DNA from: Acarospora socialis
Lineage: Eukaryota > Ascomycota > Lecanoromycetes > Acarosporales > Acarosporaceae
Direction of reading: 5' to 3'
DNA: 64,000 nt
NCBI GenBank assembly: GCA_025617375.2
Contig: JAMYGW020000002.1
Location: 2,356,001-2,420,000 of the forward strand
Both the position numbers and the translations under genes were made by a program. Below are positions 47,980 through 60,765 of the stretch, piece after piece. How positions within the stretch are numbered: position 1 is the first letter of the stretch; each line of letters opens with the position of its first letter. Under the pieces are notes generated by a model. The model was not told where the DNA came from and ran no database searches. It saw nothing but the letters and a program-made list of their open reading frames with translations.

Positions 47980-48228
47980 GTTGATTTGGAGCTTGTAGAA
48001 GAGCTTGTAGGTAGAGTATCGATACAGCACGCCGAGTCACATGAAGACGCGCTCAACTTGATCTATGACTAAGCATTCACTCTTCTTACTAATCACCAAT
48101 GACGGAAGATCGTCAACTTCACAATTCGGAACTTTGTCAGTCTTCTTCAAGTACCGCCGCGATCTCGAGGAGTCTGGCGCTCAGTCACCCAACCAGTTTC
48201 CGTCCATCCGTCCATCTCCTGAGTTAAT
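47980..48228. promoter_or_regulatory. Shared RAD3-LTN1 promoter
   Basis: 249 bases between divergent start codons. No clear TATA box or repeat; listed because both genes must be transcribed from here. Confidence 0.35.
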
Positions 48229-51200
48229 ATGAGCAAGAGACAGTTCAAGTCTCAAGCGTCCAGCAGCCGAGCCATCTCCAGCGCCTTTCCCTCACGAAGT
48301 CAAGGATTCGGTTTTCCGGGAGGCTCTACAGCAGGACATGTCTTGACCTCGTCTACCTTATCACCTCTATCATACGTCACAAAGCCACCAGACTTCAGCG
48401 GCATCTCAGACTCTACTCTCGTAGTAGCCCTGAAGAATCTGTCGAAGAAAGACAGCACTACAAAGGCAAAAGCATTAGAAGAACTCGAGGGCTATGTTTT
48501 AGCTCGGGGACCGGAGACAGGTGGCGTTGAAGATGCCTTGTTGGAGGCCTGGGTGGGTTTCCGAAAGATGTACATATCAGTGTTGGTAGTAATGGCATGC
48601 TCTATCTCAGATCAAACTATACCCACGTACTTCTATAGATAGTTCACGCCGGGTTCGTCAACTTGCACATACTGTACAAGGTCATATAGCTGTATCATGT
48701 GGCAAACGTATAGCGAGACATATGCCGAAGCTGGTCGGCGCGTGGTTATCAGGGCTCTATGACAATGATCGACCAGTCGCAAAGGCTGCGCGGGAGTCTT
48801 TCACTCGAGTCTTTCCCACAGAAGAAAAGATGCGGGCTATCTGGAAAGTCTACCATTCGCCGATCCTAGAATACACCCAAGAGGCTATACTCCGCGAAAC
48901 GGTGCAAACCCTAAGTGACGAGCGAACAATCAGCCCCGATGATGCAGAGGCGAAGTATGCTCGGGTTGTTGGCAGCAGCATATTGGTCATCACCCACCTA
49001 TTAGGCAAGCCCCTAGATGCTTGATTTTTGTTTTGTACCCTTGCTGACGATGACGATGTATAGCAGAGACATCAGCGGAGGAGACAAGCAAGGAGCATGA
49101 ACTTTATACCAGCCTATTCGGTGACATAAAGTTGTGGAGATTCTCCTCTCATCACGACGCATTTGTGCGAAGGGCTGTATACAAGCTGCTTTCCGTGGTT
49201 GTTTCAAAACAACCTCCGGCCCTGGACTATGCTATCCTCAGCACGACCACAGTCGCAGAAGCCCTTACCATCGATCAAACAGGATCTGCCTACGACTACT
49301 CTGACGTTCTCTGCATTTTAACGAAGACTAGGCCAGATATATGGACCGACTTGTATACCGCTAAGAAGCCGGCTGCGAAGGCCCTGCGACAGTTCCTGAA
49401 GAAAGGCTCTCAAGGAGCTCCGGCAGAATACTGGGCTAATATTGAACAACTCTTCTCTTACATTCCACCAAGCATCATAACTCCGAACCTGGTGGCAGGT
49501 GTGGACCAACTGTCGTTCGCAAGAGACATGCTGGAGTCATTACACGATGGTGTCCTCAAGGAGTCTAGGGTCAATCAGCTAGCAGCATGGAAATGTTATA
49601 TTGCTATTGCAGTGTCCATATCAACACAGTTAACCAAGACAGAAGATCGTCTGCAGCTTCTCAAGGAAGTCATCGTACCTCTGTTGGAACAATATATCAC
49701 ACCAAAACCAGAGTTCTCCCGGTGGTCCATTGGGGTTTCTCCGGCATTGGCGATTGGTCTCTTAGCCGGCGTCTTCCATGAAACCGTGAGGCTAGGTGGA
49801 CAACGGGTCCTGGCGGAGGAGTGGGAGCGTCATTCAGAAACACTCACGGAGCACATCAAGACATCACAGCCAGAGCAGTCTAAAGACTATACTAAGTCAC
49901 AAGATGCTGTCGCTGCTGAGGTCAAAAGATGGTTCGCCTTGACGGCGGAGATCAATAAAGATGCTGCGGACACGATCCAGGACTTTCTCGGCAAGACCTC
50001 CGTGTCTTTAGTTGAATGTGCAATTGACATTTTGAAGACGAGAAACGGTAAACCTTATGGCGCGGCGGCGGCGGTCGAGGCTGCAGTGAGCTTGGTACCC
50101 TCCTTATTGATGAGGAGCGCTAGTAGCAAAGAACGCATCACAAGGTTCATGGAGGACGATATTCCATCCCTGATACTCTCACCATCCTCGCCTTGGTTGA
50201 TAGCCATTATGTGCGCCTTGGAAGGTCAGCAAGGATTTGAAACTGGCCGTGATGCCGCTTTACAGGCGCTAATCAGGGCTCCCAACTCGTCAAGCAAGGA
50301 CGCTGCCCTTCGCAGAGCTGTGAAGTCATCATGTTTTCAAGATTCGTCTCACAACGCTGAGTTAGATGATACGATACTTCAAAGCCTTCGTAAGGCGATT
50401 AAGGGCGAGGAGAGAAGTTGGGACCTTATCATTGCGGTCTTAGACAGTTCCTCAACATCAACTGAGCTCATAAAACAGCTACTTGCTGCAATGATCGAGA
50501 GTCTCTCGGTCGACGGCGAAACATTACAGGCTCTGCATGGGCTCGGTCTGACAGTCAGACACAACGCGAAAGCCATCAAGGATTTCTCTACGACAAACGA
50601 GGGATCCAAACTACTCTCAACGCTGCTGCTCCTGTCCGAGTCACCGACTGACGACATTGCGTACCAAGCTGCGACAGTGAGTGCAGCCCTGGAGAAAGTT
50701 CTACTCAACGGTTCGGGGCTGCAGAACGTGAATCAGGCCATGATAGAACTCATTAGCAGGGAGTTGGCGGATGCAGGACCCAATTCACTATCGTAAGCCC
50801 CACGGCCCTGCAATAAAACTCAAAGAAAGAAGCTCTGCCACAACTGACTGCATTGTCCTGGCCTTTTGATCTATGCTGACTATCATAGTGTGGAGTCGTT
50901 GATAGATCAAGCTTCCAAGCTACATCTACAGGCTTCCGACGAAGACCGTACCACAGTTGCGGCGCAGATAATTCCAGACTTTGCGCAGTGGTCGGCCGCA
51001 ACAGAACCCTTCCTCAGGCTTGTGCCCAGTCCGGCACTCGCCTTGACTAGCCCGTTAGGCGGTGCGGTATACATGGTCGACCGACAGTCTGCAGACATTG
51101 ATTTACAGCATGCTGTCAAAGTTTCTCGAGACCCCAATGGATACTCTCCCGCCCTTCGAATGGCAATCTATGTCGTTGGACTGCTAGAGAACTCTAATAT

Positions 51201-53769
51201 GTTCCAACTCCTGAACGCGGAGCAACGCACAAATACCGTTTCATACATCCTACTAATACTTAATCTCGCAAATGACAATCTTGGACTTCACGGCGCAAAC
51301 CACTTGTGGAACTTGTATGATGCTGAAGTGGAAGAGGAAATGTCTAGTTTCATATCCCAGGCGCAGGCACTTGTCGCTAGCTGGCTCAAAGTGGCATCGA
51401 GCTCGGACTCAAGATCTACCGTTGAGGCTGAAGCACTGCATGCTGCTCAACAGAGGTCTTTCGAAGAGTCTCGAGGCTTGTCTGCGGTTGCCTACAATCA
51501 TGCACAAGCTTTGAATCTCCTACAATCGGAATTGTCAGAGCTCCATGGCACTAGTTCTTTGATTCCCTTAGAGGAGTCTCTCTTGAAGGATCTCCGGAAG
51601 GGTCCAGATGTCTTCTTGGTGGCTGCCTTTCTGACAGCTTATAAACCGCACAAAGAATCCGTGCGATTGTACAATGAACTTGTCAGCGACCTCACGGGCT
51701 TTGATATCTTGCAGAAAGGTGCCGAAGGTATGGGCCGAGCACCCTACCAAGCACAATTGAGTACTGACCTTTCTAGCTCTACGGCAGCTTGTTGTACTAA
51801 ATGCTATTGTTCAAAACCAAGAGAGCATAGTTGAGGACATACCGCAACAACGCTTAGTCTTTCTGACCAAGCATCTAATCTCAGCTCTCAAACAGGACAC
51901 GATGTCGGCGCCAATCACCGCCGAGATACTTAAGCTACTTAAGACTGTACTACCGATTATCAAAGGCATATACGGTTCGCATTGGGCGGAGATTCTACGG
52001 TTCATCAGTACATTGTGGTCAGAGAGCCCGCCAAGTGACGATGAACACCTACCTATGATTCATTCCTCGTTACGTTTACATGCAACTTTAAGATCTTTGA
52101 TAGACAATGATGAGGGCAATGACGACTTAGATGACGCCTGGAAAGAAGCTCTAGCCAATCTTTCTAAGGGTATGGTCAATCTATTAAAACACTCTCATGG
52201 TACGTAACAGCTTCGATGGGCCCAAACCCCAGCTTACAGTGTTGCAGTTGCTTCAGATGATACCAACCAGCCCTTGAGGATCGTCCATGAGTTACTTGCA
52301 CGAGGAATGACAAAGATTACCCTCGATCATCTGAAGGATCCGAGCGAGGTACGCACATGCGTGGCCTCGTGAGCAGATTCCACAGCCCGCTAAGTCTGCG
52401 TGTGTAGCTCTATCCACTGCTCTACGAAAATTCCCGTTCTGTCCAAGAGACTGCATATAACCTACTCCATAAACATATCCCTTCTGCACAAGAGCAGATC
52501 TCCCTAGACGTGGCTCTATCCAAAGGTCACGCAACGCTACCAGACGAACTCTTGTCGCTGATCTTGGAGGCTCCCACGTCTGAATCGCTAGCTGAGGCAA
52601 GCTTTGGCCGTACGATGCCACTGCATCTTCGCGGTTATCTCCTAAGTTGGAAGCTCGTCTTCGATCATTTCACAGACGCCTCGTACAGGGTGAAGGCCGA
52701 CTATGTCGAGAACATCAAGCAAGGAACGTACCTTGTTGGCCTCCTAGATCTGATGTCCGATTTTCTGGGCCACTCTAGGAATAAGCCAGTCGACGCGAGC
52801 AAATTCGATCTCACTTCGTACGCTCCAGATATTGAGAGTTCGCCGGAGAAGGATGCGCAATGGCTTCTAATACACTTATATTACCTAGCACTGAGGCACC
52901 TCCCAACACTATCAAAGAACTGGTGGATGTCATGTCCGAACCGTCAAACGGTGCTAGCAGTCGAGGCCTGGACCGAGAAACACGTACGTGCACCCCTACA
53001 CATCCAAACAACAGCAACCACCCAGCGTCTTACAACGCTGTCATCCAAACCCACCACACTGACGAACGATCCATAGATATCCCCCTCCATCATCGCCGCC
53101 GAGCTCGCCACCGTCAAAGACTGGATCCCAACCCAAGACGCCGACTCGCAAGCGCTCATCATCAAAGTCAACCCCAAAGCCAAAGAAGTCATCGCCGGCT
53201 ACGAGGTCGACGACCAGATGATGCAGATAGCCATCAGGCTGCCCCCGACCTATCCGCTGCACCAGGCCACGGTCGAGGGAATTAACCGCGTCGGCGTTGA
53301 CGAGAAGAAATGGCGCAGTTGGCTTATCAACACGCAGGGCGTCATCACGTTTTCTGTAAGCTTCCCGGCCCCGGTTTCTTCGCTCGGCTCCCTTCTCTTC
53401 TGTTCCCTTCGTTTCTCCTCAGTCGTATATCCCCGTCCCACTCCTTCCACTACGACGCGAATGTCAACTCTCATCCATTACTGTCAATCACTCTATTCTG
53501 CCAGCTTTAATCTTAACGCGTTCATTCGTCCACAGAACGGCTCCCTCATCGACGGTCTCATCGCATACCGACGCAACGTAGTCGGCGCCCTCAAGGGCCA
53601 ATCTGAGTGCGCCATCTGCTACTCCATCATCAGCGCCGACCGACAGCTGCCCAACAAGCGCTGCGGCACCTGCCAGAACACCTTCCACTCCATGTGCCTG
53701 TATAAGTGGTTCAAGTCGAGCAATTCGAGCAGCTGTCCGTTGTGTCGGAATGCTTTCAATTACAGTTAG
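48229..53769 (+). CDS. LTN1: E3 ubiquitin ligase listerin (Ltn1/Rkr1)
   Basis: RQC ligase that ubiquitinates nascent chains stalled on 60S subunits. Exons 48229-48552, 48611-49004, 49067-50792, 50889-51718, 51777-52199, 52257-52348, 52408-52983, 53077-53355 and 53536-53769 join in phase to 1625 residues, matching the family's size. The N-terminal domain has DFSGISDSTLVVALKNLSKK and RVRQLAHTVQGHIAVSCGK. A long HEAT-like helical body follows, then the RWD-like region (VNPKAKEVIAGYEVDDQM) and a C-terminal RING, CAICYSIISADRQLPNKRC through SSSCPLCRNAF. Intron 2 (49005-49066) has a GC donor (TTAG|GCAAGC) and a tandem acceptor TAGCAG; both choices keep frame and differ by one codon. Confidence 0.96.
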
Positions 53770-53939
53770 ATAGATAGGAATTGGGCGTACGGGAATGGAA
53801 CGGGAAAGTTGGTAGTCGCTGTCTGTTATTTATACGCTAGAAAACCGCTCTGGTTATAAATATGAACAAAAACAATAACCGCCATAGATCCCCCTTCCCA
53901 CCAAGACCGCCCCCAAACCTAACCAAACGAACATAAGAA

Positions 53940-55407
53940 CTAAACGCACTCCACCCCCCCGAGGGCCCTCAGCGCCCTGAGGCCCTGCGCCTCGAAAATC
54001 CCCACCACCCGCTCGCACTCCCCCCGCAACCTCTCCTCGCCGGCCGCGGCGTTGTGGAAGATCCACTCTTCCACCGTCATCGCCTTCTCCGGGGTCGTCA
54101 GTTCCCCGGAGAAGCCCTTCCCGCCCACCGGCAGGCCCGCGTCGAAGACCGTCTCCAGGTCCACGGCGGACCACGGAGCGGCCGAGCGGAGCCCGCCGGC
54201 GACGACGTTGTGGCGGGAGGGGGTGCGGACAGCGAGGGGGGAGGAGGAGGGAGGCGGGTTCCTCAGCGGAGAGAACCCGTCCAAGAATGGGCCAGAGCCC
54301 AGCCGTGGTGGTTTGTTCTCCGCGTCGGAGGATTGGGGTGATGGGGATTTGGTGAGGGCAGGGAGGTCCTCGGGGGGCGGCGAGGACTTTGGTGCCTCCT
54401 CTTGGGGGCTGTCGGCAGGCACACGTGATCGTAGGGAGGCGACTGAGGCTGTAGACGCCTTTCGTATTGTGGAGGCACCCCGAGTCATCCGCTTCTTTGG
54501 CGGCGGAGCTTCCATTTCGGTTTCCATCTGGTCGCTTGTTCGCTTCGTGGCGGTGCTTGAGGCTTTGGAGATGCGTGAAGCTTTAGAGGTGCGTACTTTG
54601 CGTGTTCGTGGTGCTTTCGTGGTTTGGGCTGCGGTCATCGCGAAGAATAGACATGATGGAGAGCGGCGTTGATGTTCGTCACTGCCACGAGTCAGCTTCA
54701 CAATATCTGATGAAGGTTGGAGAGAGAAGGGTACATACAATGGGTTATCCTTGGGCTCCCAACCATCCAGGCCCAGGTTACAGTACGGACAGGTGACAAA
54801 GTCATCGCTTTCAGGTGTTGGACAATAGTACCATCCCGCTTCTACCATCTATTGTGGGCAACAGTTAGCACTGCCTGTTGAGGAATGTGTGGGTGAGAAA
54901 TGCTAACCTTCTCGGTTTTGCAGGTCCAACCCTTCTTGTGTTCATGCGGCCAGCTCTCGGCAAATGTAGATCGTCTCGCGTTCATCATTCCCTCGCTCAG
55001 TGGGTTCTCTTCTACGCGGTCTGGATCTTCAACGCGCTGTTCGATGCACACATTGATGGCCCATCCGCAGTGTTGGGAGTGTTTCAAGTGCTCGGTAGCT
55101 GGATCATCGTCCTCTTCCCAGCCATCAAGGGAGATTTGGCAGTGGAAACACATGACATTATCGGGATCGGACACAGTTGGTTTGTAGCAAAAGCCGGCTT
55201 TGGCGAGCTTGTGTTACTGGTTAGCAACGCGTCAATCAATCGCAACGAGACTGGAGAACTTACTTGCGCAGGTGATGGAGATTTGTGTGGCCACTTCAAA
55301 GCTTTAGATGTCTTCGTGTTCGAGGCTCTTCTTCTTGGCTGAGGATGTATGACATCGAAGGATGCAAGGCGCGCAGCATACGTTTCCATTCCTTCAGTAG
55401 CTGCCAT
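53940..55407 (-). CDS. BIR1: BIR-domain chromosomal passenger protein Bir1 (survivin)
   Basis: Targets the Ipl1/Aurora B complex to centromeres and the spindle. Exons 55407-55264, 55207-54908, 54848-54739 and 54681-53940 join in phase to 431 residues. Two BIR zinc domains sit at the N-terminus. The first runs from METYAARLASFD through VMCFHCQISLDGWEEDDDP to the His/Cys pair HSQHC. The second has AGWYYCPTPESDDFVTCPYC, LGLDGWEPKDNPF across a splice, and RRSPSC. The long C-terminal half is Ser/Pro/Lys-rich (SKASRISKASSTATKRTSDQ) with a conserved end containing KAMTVEEWIFHNAAAGEERL, probably the helix that joins the passenger complex. Fungal Bir1 has two BIRs, as here. No RING or caspase-type features. 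Confidence 0.94.
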
Positions 55408-56074
55408 GTCGTGGATGTGCCGTGATTAGAGAGGTAAAAAAAGAGATCGAGACAATAGAAGCAGGCAATTGCAGAGAAGATCAGGAAAAAGGACAAGAGT
55501 ATCCTAGTCGCGCAAGTTGCAAGGCTTTCAATTGGTGCCGGCAACCTCCAAGTTAGAGGATGGGTGATGGAGGATGACAAGATGGATGTGAACAATTAAT
55601 GAATTGACACGATCGAGCTGACGGCTTCAGTCGAGAGAAACGGTTGCGTTGATTTAATGATGTTGAGAAGAGTTGCGTTTGCGCGTTGGAGTTGTTGGTG
55701 ATTGAAAGTAGAAGAAGAAGAATAGTGTTTTGATTTGGCTAAATACGGTAATGCGTAACTTCCGTTCCTGGCCCGCAATTTAGCGTGACCTGATGTGACG
55801 TAGCGTGTGTTCACCTGCTTCAAGCCAAGCGAGCGGAAGATCATCAAAAGCCGAATTCTCCGGGCACCGGCAGGCCTGCCGCCAAGCACAGCTGCAAACA
55901 AGTAAGCTTCAACAAGCCTCTCTTCGATATCCATCTGAGCGCAACCCCTGATGGCGATCAGTCGGAAGCAGCGACGTTTGTGCGAGTTTATACTGGTACG
56001 GCAATATATCCCTAGGTGAGATACAGCTATAATGGCATTGCGATACTTTCAAGTAAGCTGGAGGCTTCCCGTCC
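55408..56074. promoter_or_regulatory. Divergent spacer BIR1-TAM41
   Basis: 667 bases between opposite start codons. TGACGTAGC near 55,796-55,804 contains a CRE/ATF-like TGACGT core. No gene or repeat seen. Confidence 0.4.
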
Positions 56075-57676
56075 ATGCCAGGTTCCATACAACTGACCGT
56101 TGATTCGAAGCTTACAAAGGCCTTCTGGGATGGCCCCAACAATCGTTCTCTTCTTCTCGCGAGTGTAGGGCGGCGATATGGGCTTCAGCGCGCACCCTAT
56201 AAGCAGTTACGGAATTTTGCTTCACAAAGCTCTCCCGAAGCCGCAAAGGAGAGTGGATATTCAGAGCTTCCTTCAGACTCAGCCTCCTCAAGAACTTCAA
56301 GCTCTCCTTCTTCAACATCTTCAAGTTCTAGCGTTTCTAGCCCTGTTCAGTCACCACCTTCGACAGCCTCCAATCGCCCGACAAAACCACCACTAGACTG
56401 GGACGACAACCCAGACCTCACCATCTCCGCCTTCTCGCAATTACCCTCCTCAAATTTCGGTGTCAATCAGCACATGGTCATCAATGATGAATTCAAGGAA
56501 GCTTTGAGACAAATCTTGTGGCAATTCCGCGCCCCAATTCGCTATGCTTTTGCCTATGGCTCCGGTGTCTTTCCCCAAAGCAAAGCCTCGGCGTCAAGCT
56601 CCAGCGGTCTACACCCAGCACCAAACCCTGCTATTACTAACGTGCAAAAGGGGGAAAGTAAGATGATTGACTTCATCTTTGGAGTCTCTTACACGCAACA
56701 TTGGCACTCTCTAAACCTGCAACAACATCGCGACCACTACTCCGCAGTCGGATCTCTAGGCTCATACATGGTCTCGCGAATACAAGACAACTGGGGCGCG
56801 GGCGTCTACTTCAATCCTTACGTAACGGTCAACGGCACTCTGATCAAGTACGGCGTCGTAAACCTCGATACACTCTGTCGCGATCTGTCTGAATGGGATA
56901 CCTTGTATCTCGCCGGGCGTCTACAAAAGCCTGTCAAAATACTCCGAGACGACCCCCGTGTACGCCTTGCCAACCAGGTCAATTTGATCTCCGCGGTCCG
57001 GACCGCACTACTTTTGCTTCCCTCTTCCTTCAACGAGCACGAGCTTTACAGCACCATTGCTGGAATGTCCTACATGGGCGACTTGCGTATGACTCTTCCA
57101 ACAGAGAATCCGCACAAAGTCGCCAACATGGTCACTCATCAGCTTCCCAACTTCCGCCGACTCTACGCTCCGCTCATCGAAAATCTTCCAAACGTCGCGT
57201 TCCAAGACCCACGCTGCAGCAGACCGGACTGGGCGGATGACCCTTCAACCAATGCTACGCTGGTACAAGATATGGATCCTGTCAAACGCGGGAACATGGT
57301 TCGACGTTTGCCGAAATCCTTCCGAGAAAAATTGTACTTCCGTTATCAGTCCAAATTTCAGATCCCACAACTCGAATTCAATAAGATGTTGGAAGAGAGC
57401 AGTGACGAAGACCCAACAAGGATCAAGCGGAGACAGGGCGGCCAATTCGAGCAACGCGTCGCCGGTGACGACCAATTAGCTCTGAAGCAGGAAGTCGGCG
57501 GTGTGATCAAGAAGACGATCGCTTGGCCGAGCATGAGTCAGAGTATCAAAGGTCCCGTGACCGCAGGCTTCAGTCGGACTTGGAGATACATGAAGGAGAA
57601 GCGGGAGAAATACAAGCAAGGGAGTCTAAAGTCCGAGGAACAATCACGTGATCGGGAAAAAGCAAAGTCAGAATAG
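56075..57676 (+). CDS. TAM41: Mitochondrial CDP-diacylglycerol synthase Tam41
   Basis: Matrix-side enzyme making CDP-diacylglycerol from phosphatidic acid and CTP for cardiolipin synthesis. Single exon, 533 residues. The start has basic and hydrophobic residues (SLLLASVGRRYGLQRAPYKQ) like a presequence; then a Ser-rich linker of about 60 residues. The conserved domain has QFRAPIRYAFAYGSGVFPQ (nucleotidyltransferase GSG motif), MIDFIFGVSYTQHWH, AGVYFNPYV and KYGVVNLDTLCRDLSEWDTL, and RVRLANQVNLISAVRTALLL. Between the GSG and MIDF motifs a short insertion (KASASSSSGLHPAPNP) is typical of fungi. The C-terminal tail is Lys-rich. Divergent from BIR1. Confidence 0.95.
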   Translation: MPGSIQLTVDSKLTKAFWDGPNNRSLLLASVGRRYGLQRAPYKQLRNFASQSSPEAAKESGYSELPSDSASSRTSSSPSSTSSSSSVSSPVQSPPSTASNRPTKPPLDWDDNPDLTISAFSQLPSSNFGVNQHMVINDEFKEALRQILWQFRAPIRYAFAYGSGVFPQSKASASSSSGLHPAPNPAITNVQKGESKMIDFIFGVSYTQHWHSLNLQQHRDHYSAVGSLGSYMVSRIQDNWGAGVYFNPYVTVNGTLIKYGVVNLDTLCRDLSEWDTLYLAGRLQKPVKILRDDPRVRLANQVNLISAVRTALLLLPSSFNEHELYSTIAGMSYMGDLRMTLPTENPHKVANMVTHQLPNFRRLYAPLIENLPNVAFQDPRCSRPDWADDPSTNATLVQDMDPVKRGNMVRRLPKSFREKLYFRYQSKFQIPQLEFNKMLEESSDEDPTRIKRRQGGQFEQRVAGDDQLALKQEVGGVIKKTIAWPSMSQSIKGPVTAGFSRTWRYMKEKREKYKQGSLKSEEQSRDREKAKSE

Positions 57677-58042
57677 TCAGCACCAAACTTCTCTAACGTT
57701 TAACAGAACCGGAAATAACTGCCGAAGTCTCGCCGGTGTCTTCTTTGTCGAAAAGCATAGCGTAGCATCGTAGGCACAAGCCACGGTCTGGGGGGTTTGA
57801 CAGCACGAAAAGGCGTATACACCATCCGGTACGCCGGAGGTGGGGTTATATGTATAGCTTTCTTCATAGTTTTGGAAAGAGAAGATTATCAGCAGAGAAG
57901 AGAAGAAAAGACCATCTTGCATAATACCAGCTCGCCCGTACTGTCGACTATAAAATCAAGCTCGAGACACGGACTTCGTAAGCCCACTCAAGCATAAATG
58001 AGAAACCGGACTTCGGGCAACAACATACAAATCCCCAAACCA
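57677..58042. other. Convergent spacer
   Basis: 366 bases between the TAM41 and transporter stops; presumably both 3' UTRs. Nothing else seen. Confidence 0.45.
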
Positions 58043-59949
58043 TCAAGCCGACACAACACCATACCAGATCAAGCCCATCGCTCCACCCATCAGAATAGCC
58101 AACGGCACGCTCAACCCAAACCAATACCCACCGACATAGCTCGTAGCCGTCACGACGACCCACCAAGGGTCTCTGCCCAGACTCGACCCCGTCGTGAACG
58201 TCTCATCCACGTATCCGATTTCCCAGAGCCGATAGACAGCCGTGTAGATAAGCCCGACTGCGGCAGCGTTGACGCCGCGTAGGCCGGACTTGACCCAGCG
58301 TCGGGTCCGGAGCGTCCGCCAGAGACCCATGGTACCGTGCACGGTGATCAGGCCGGGGGCGAAGATGGCGATGTAGCCGATGACGGCGCCGGCGGCGCTC
58401 GGTAGACCGCCGTTGATGGCGGTTAATGAGCCTAGGTAGACGGCGACTGGAGTGGGTGGGCATGTTCGTAAGCTGCGGGGATTGTTTCACTTGCTCGAAG
58501 GGAGGGTTATGGAGACGGGTCACGTACAATTGAAGTTGGGGCCCGGGAACGCTTGGATGATGGCTAGTCCGAGAAGAAAGTCTCGCGATGATACCCAGCC
58601 TTCGGCGACTACGTACCTAAATTCGGGAGTTAGTTACAGGCCCAACGGAATGACTGGATGTATATGGCTAGCGACATACTCTCGAAGGAGTGGAATGACC
58701 ACAGGACCACCACCGAAAATGATCGTGCCCGCCAAGTACATATTGGCGAAGAGACTGAACAGCAATGGTCGGTGCTTGAGTACTCCTCGCAGCACCATAA
58801 CCGTAATGAACGTAACGAGGAAGCCAACGATAAGAACCAAGCCAAATTGCCAGGAGATGTTCAGATCGCGGTCCGCTGGAACAACACGCGGTTCTTGCCT
58901 CTCGTCTGTTTCAGATTGTGATCGCATGGTATCGTCTTCCACAACTGGGAGTACCGAACGCGGCAAAGATTTTCCTGATGAAGATGTAGGTCGTGCGGAT
59001 CTCGGGGCTGATGAAGCGGCCGCATCCAGTGGTATATCGTTACGCGGCTCGACAACGTGGTCCTGCTGTTGCTCCCGCCGTCGTCCTGGATCCGTGTCCA
59101 CTTCAACCTCATCGGTCTGGTCCGTCGACCTGTCCCTCCTCCGCACCGCCCGCCAACCCTTCTTTACCAAGGGATGCAGCCACCGGAAATCCCAAACCAC
59201 AGTCACTGCGCCTGCAAGAAACATCAACAGAGGAAAGTACCAAAGCGCATTATACAACATTCCCGCCGTGGCTCCTAGGAACACCAATACGCGAGTCACT
59301 TTATCCGTGATGGCTTTCTGCGCCAGCTGCACGGCTGCGAGTGCAATGATGCCCACGGTGGCGGCATTCAGACCAGACAGAAGGGCATAGACGGGTCCAG
59401 GTAGTACCTCACCGACTCGAGATATGCCGACGGACAGGCCATACATCCCTATTGCGCCTGGAAGACTGCAGGTAGCATCTCAAGGCTCAGCGGCTGTTCC
59501 TTGCAGCAAGAGACTAAGAGAAAGGAAGCGTAGATGTATACCTCCATATCAAGAAACCCACGATAGCAGATAAAAAACCATTGCGGATGAGATTTATACA
59601 GTAGTGCATCTTCGTGCTGCCTGGGCCCGAAAGGGCTTGGCAGATGGCGAAGAGCTCTTGGTACATTTGCTCGTCGAGCCATTGATGTTTCTCAACAAAT
59701 GTCTGATGGAACTGCGAAGGTCAAAAATCAGATGATAAGTCGACGGTCCATGGATGCTGAATGGTTTCATGATCTACATACGATCTTGAAGTGCACTGAA
59801 GGACCACCGAAGCTCGTGAATCCTAGATACCAGTTCTTGTCCAGCGTCGCCCACAGACTCTGTGAAAAATGCCATTGCTTTCGAGTTTCGGATCCCTCGA
59901 CAGAGTGATCAGTACCCCTAAGGGCTGCAAAGATCGAAGACAATACCAT
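58043..59949 (-). CDS. Chromate ion transporter (CHR family), two-domain
   Basis: Membrane protein of the ChrA/CHR superfamily, which exports chromate in bacteria; fungal members may move sulfate-like oxyanions instead. Exons 59949-59782, 59711-59542, 59465-58680, 58616-58528 and 58446-58043 join in phase to 538 residues. It is bidomain. The first half has GFTSFGGPSVH, QELFAICQALSGPGSTKMHY and hydrophobic helices. The second has TIIFGGGPVVIPLLREYV and IIQAFPGPNFNFAVYLGS. A variable hydrophilic loop with many Arg and Ser (WRAVRRRDRSTDQTDEVEV) joins them. The motif copies FGGP and QAxxGPG are the CHR signatures. The substrate is not proven by sequence. Confidence 0.92.
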
Positions 59950-60765
59950 CTTTGCGATTACTTTCTCCAAACATCCATCCGATTGATTGATTGATTGATT
60001 GATTCATACGTGACCTCGGCTGCGTAGCGCTGCCATACACGACGTGACTACAAGTAGACTAGCGCATTCTGCACTCAAAAACATAGGAAATCCTGCCCAA
60101 ATGAGTGTACCCTAGTTGGCTGAACAAAAGAAACTCCAATGCCTTGCTAATCCCCTGATTTTGTGACTGCTTCTTAATGCTCCAAACATCCATCCCCCAC
60201 GAGGCATGAGGTTCGAACTCGCCAAAGAAGCAAATATGCTTAGTAATCTCTTTATAGGATCCACATGCCCTCCTAAAGTGGTATCCTTCGGTCAGAACAA
60301 CTGAATACACAAAAAAAACAACGAACAAAAATTTATATACATACAGCAGCGGGTATTCGCTGGTCGTCACCGACCCAACTACTGATCCGCCGATCTGTGG
60401 CTTGTGTATGGCAGAGCGGACGGGATGCCCAATTCTCCACAGTCTATGGCCGTATGTGGTAGTTTAGCTCTTCCCGTGAGTATATGGAGGTATGAGGCAG
60501 AGCTGGGGTACAATGGGTCTGTGTGTGAAGTGGAAGAACGCTTCAGGTTGCTCCGGCTTATTGTCCTCTTTCCTGCACTTTTGAAATCATCTCTTTCTTC
60601 TGGCGTGTATCACAAGTGCGAATGAGAGGTAAGATGCATTAAAGCACTACTACACTATAACCCAGAGCAATAGCAAGATATCTGCCTCAATACCTTGTGG
60701 CCCTCGCCCCACGACGCCCTACGATGTCTTCCAGCTGAAACCCCACCCCCTCGCAAATCCCCACG
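59950..60765. other. 816-base spacer with a GATT microsatellite
   Basis: It includes (GATT)6 at 59981-60004, in the 5' flank of the transporter gene. A GGTTCGAACTC word near 60,210 resembles a tRNA B box but has no partner A box or clover-leaf. No gene supported. Confidence 0.5.
59981..60004. repeat. (GATT)6 microsatellite
   Basis: Six perfect copies of GATT just upstream of the transporter gene, about 32 bases before its ATG, in its likely 5' leader; length may vary between isolates. Confidence 0.9.

Noticed and set aside
60171-60230. Possible tRNA (GGTTCGAACTC word)
   Set aside because: No A box, anticodon stem or acceptor pairing could be drawn around it.
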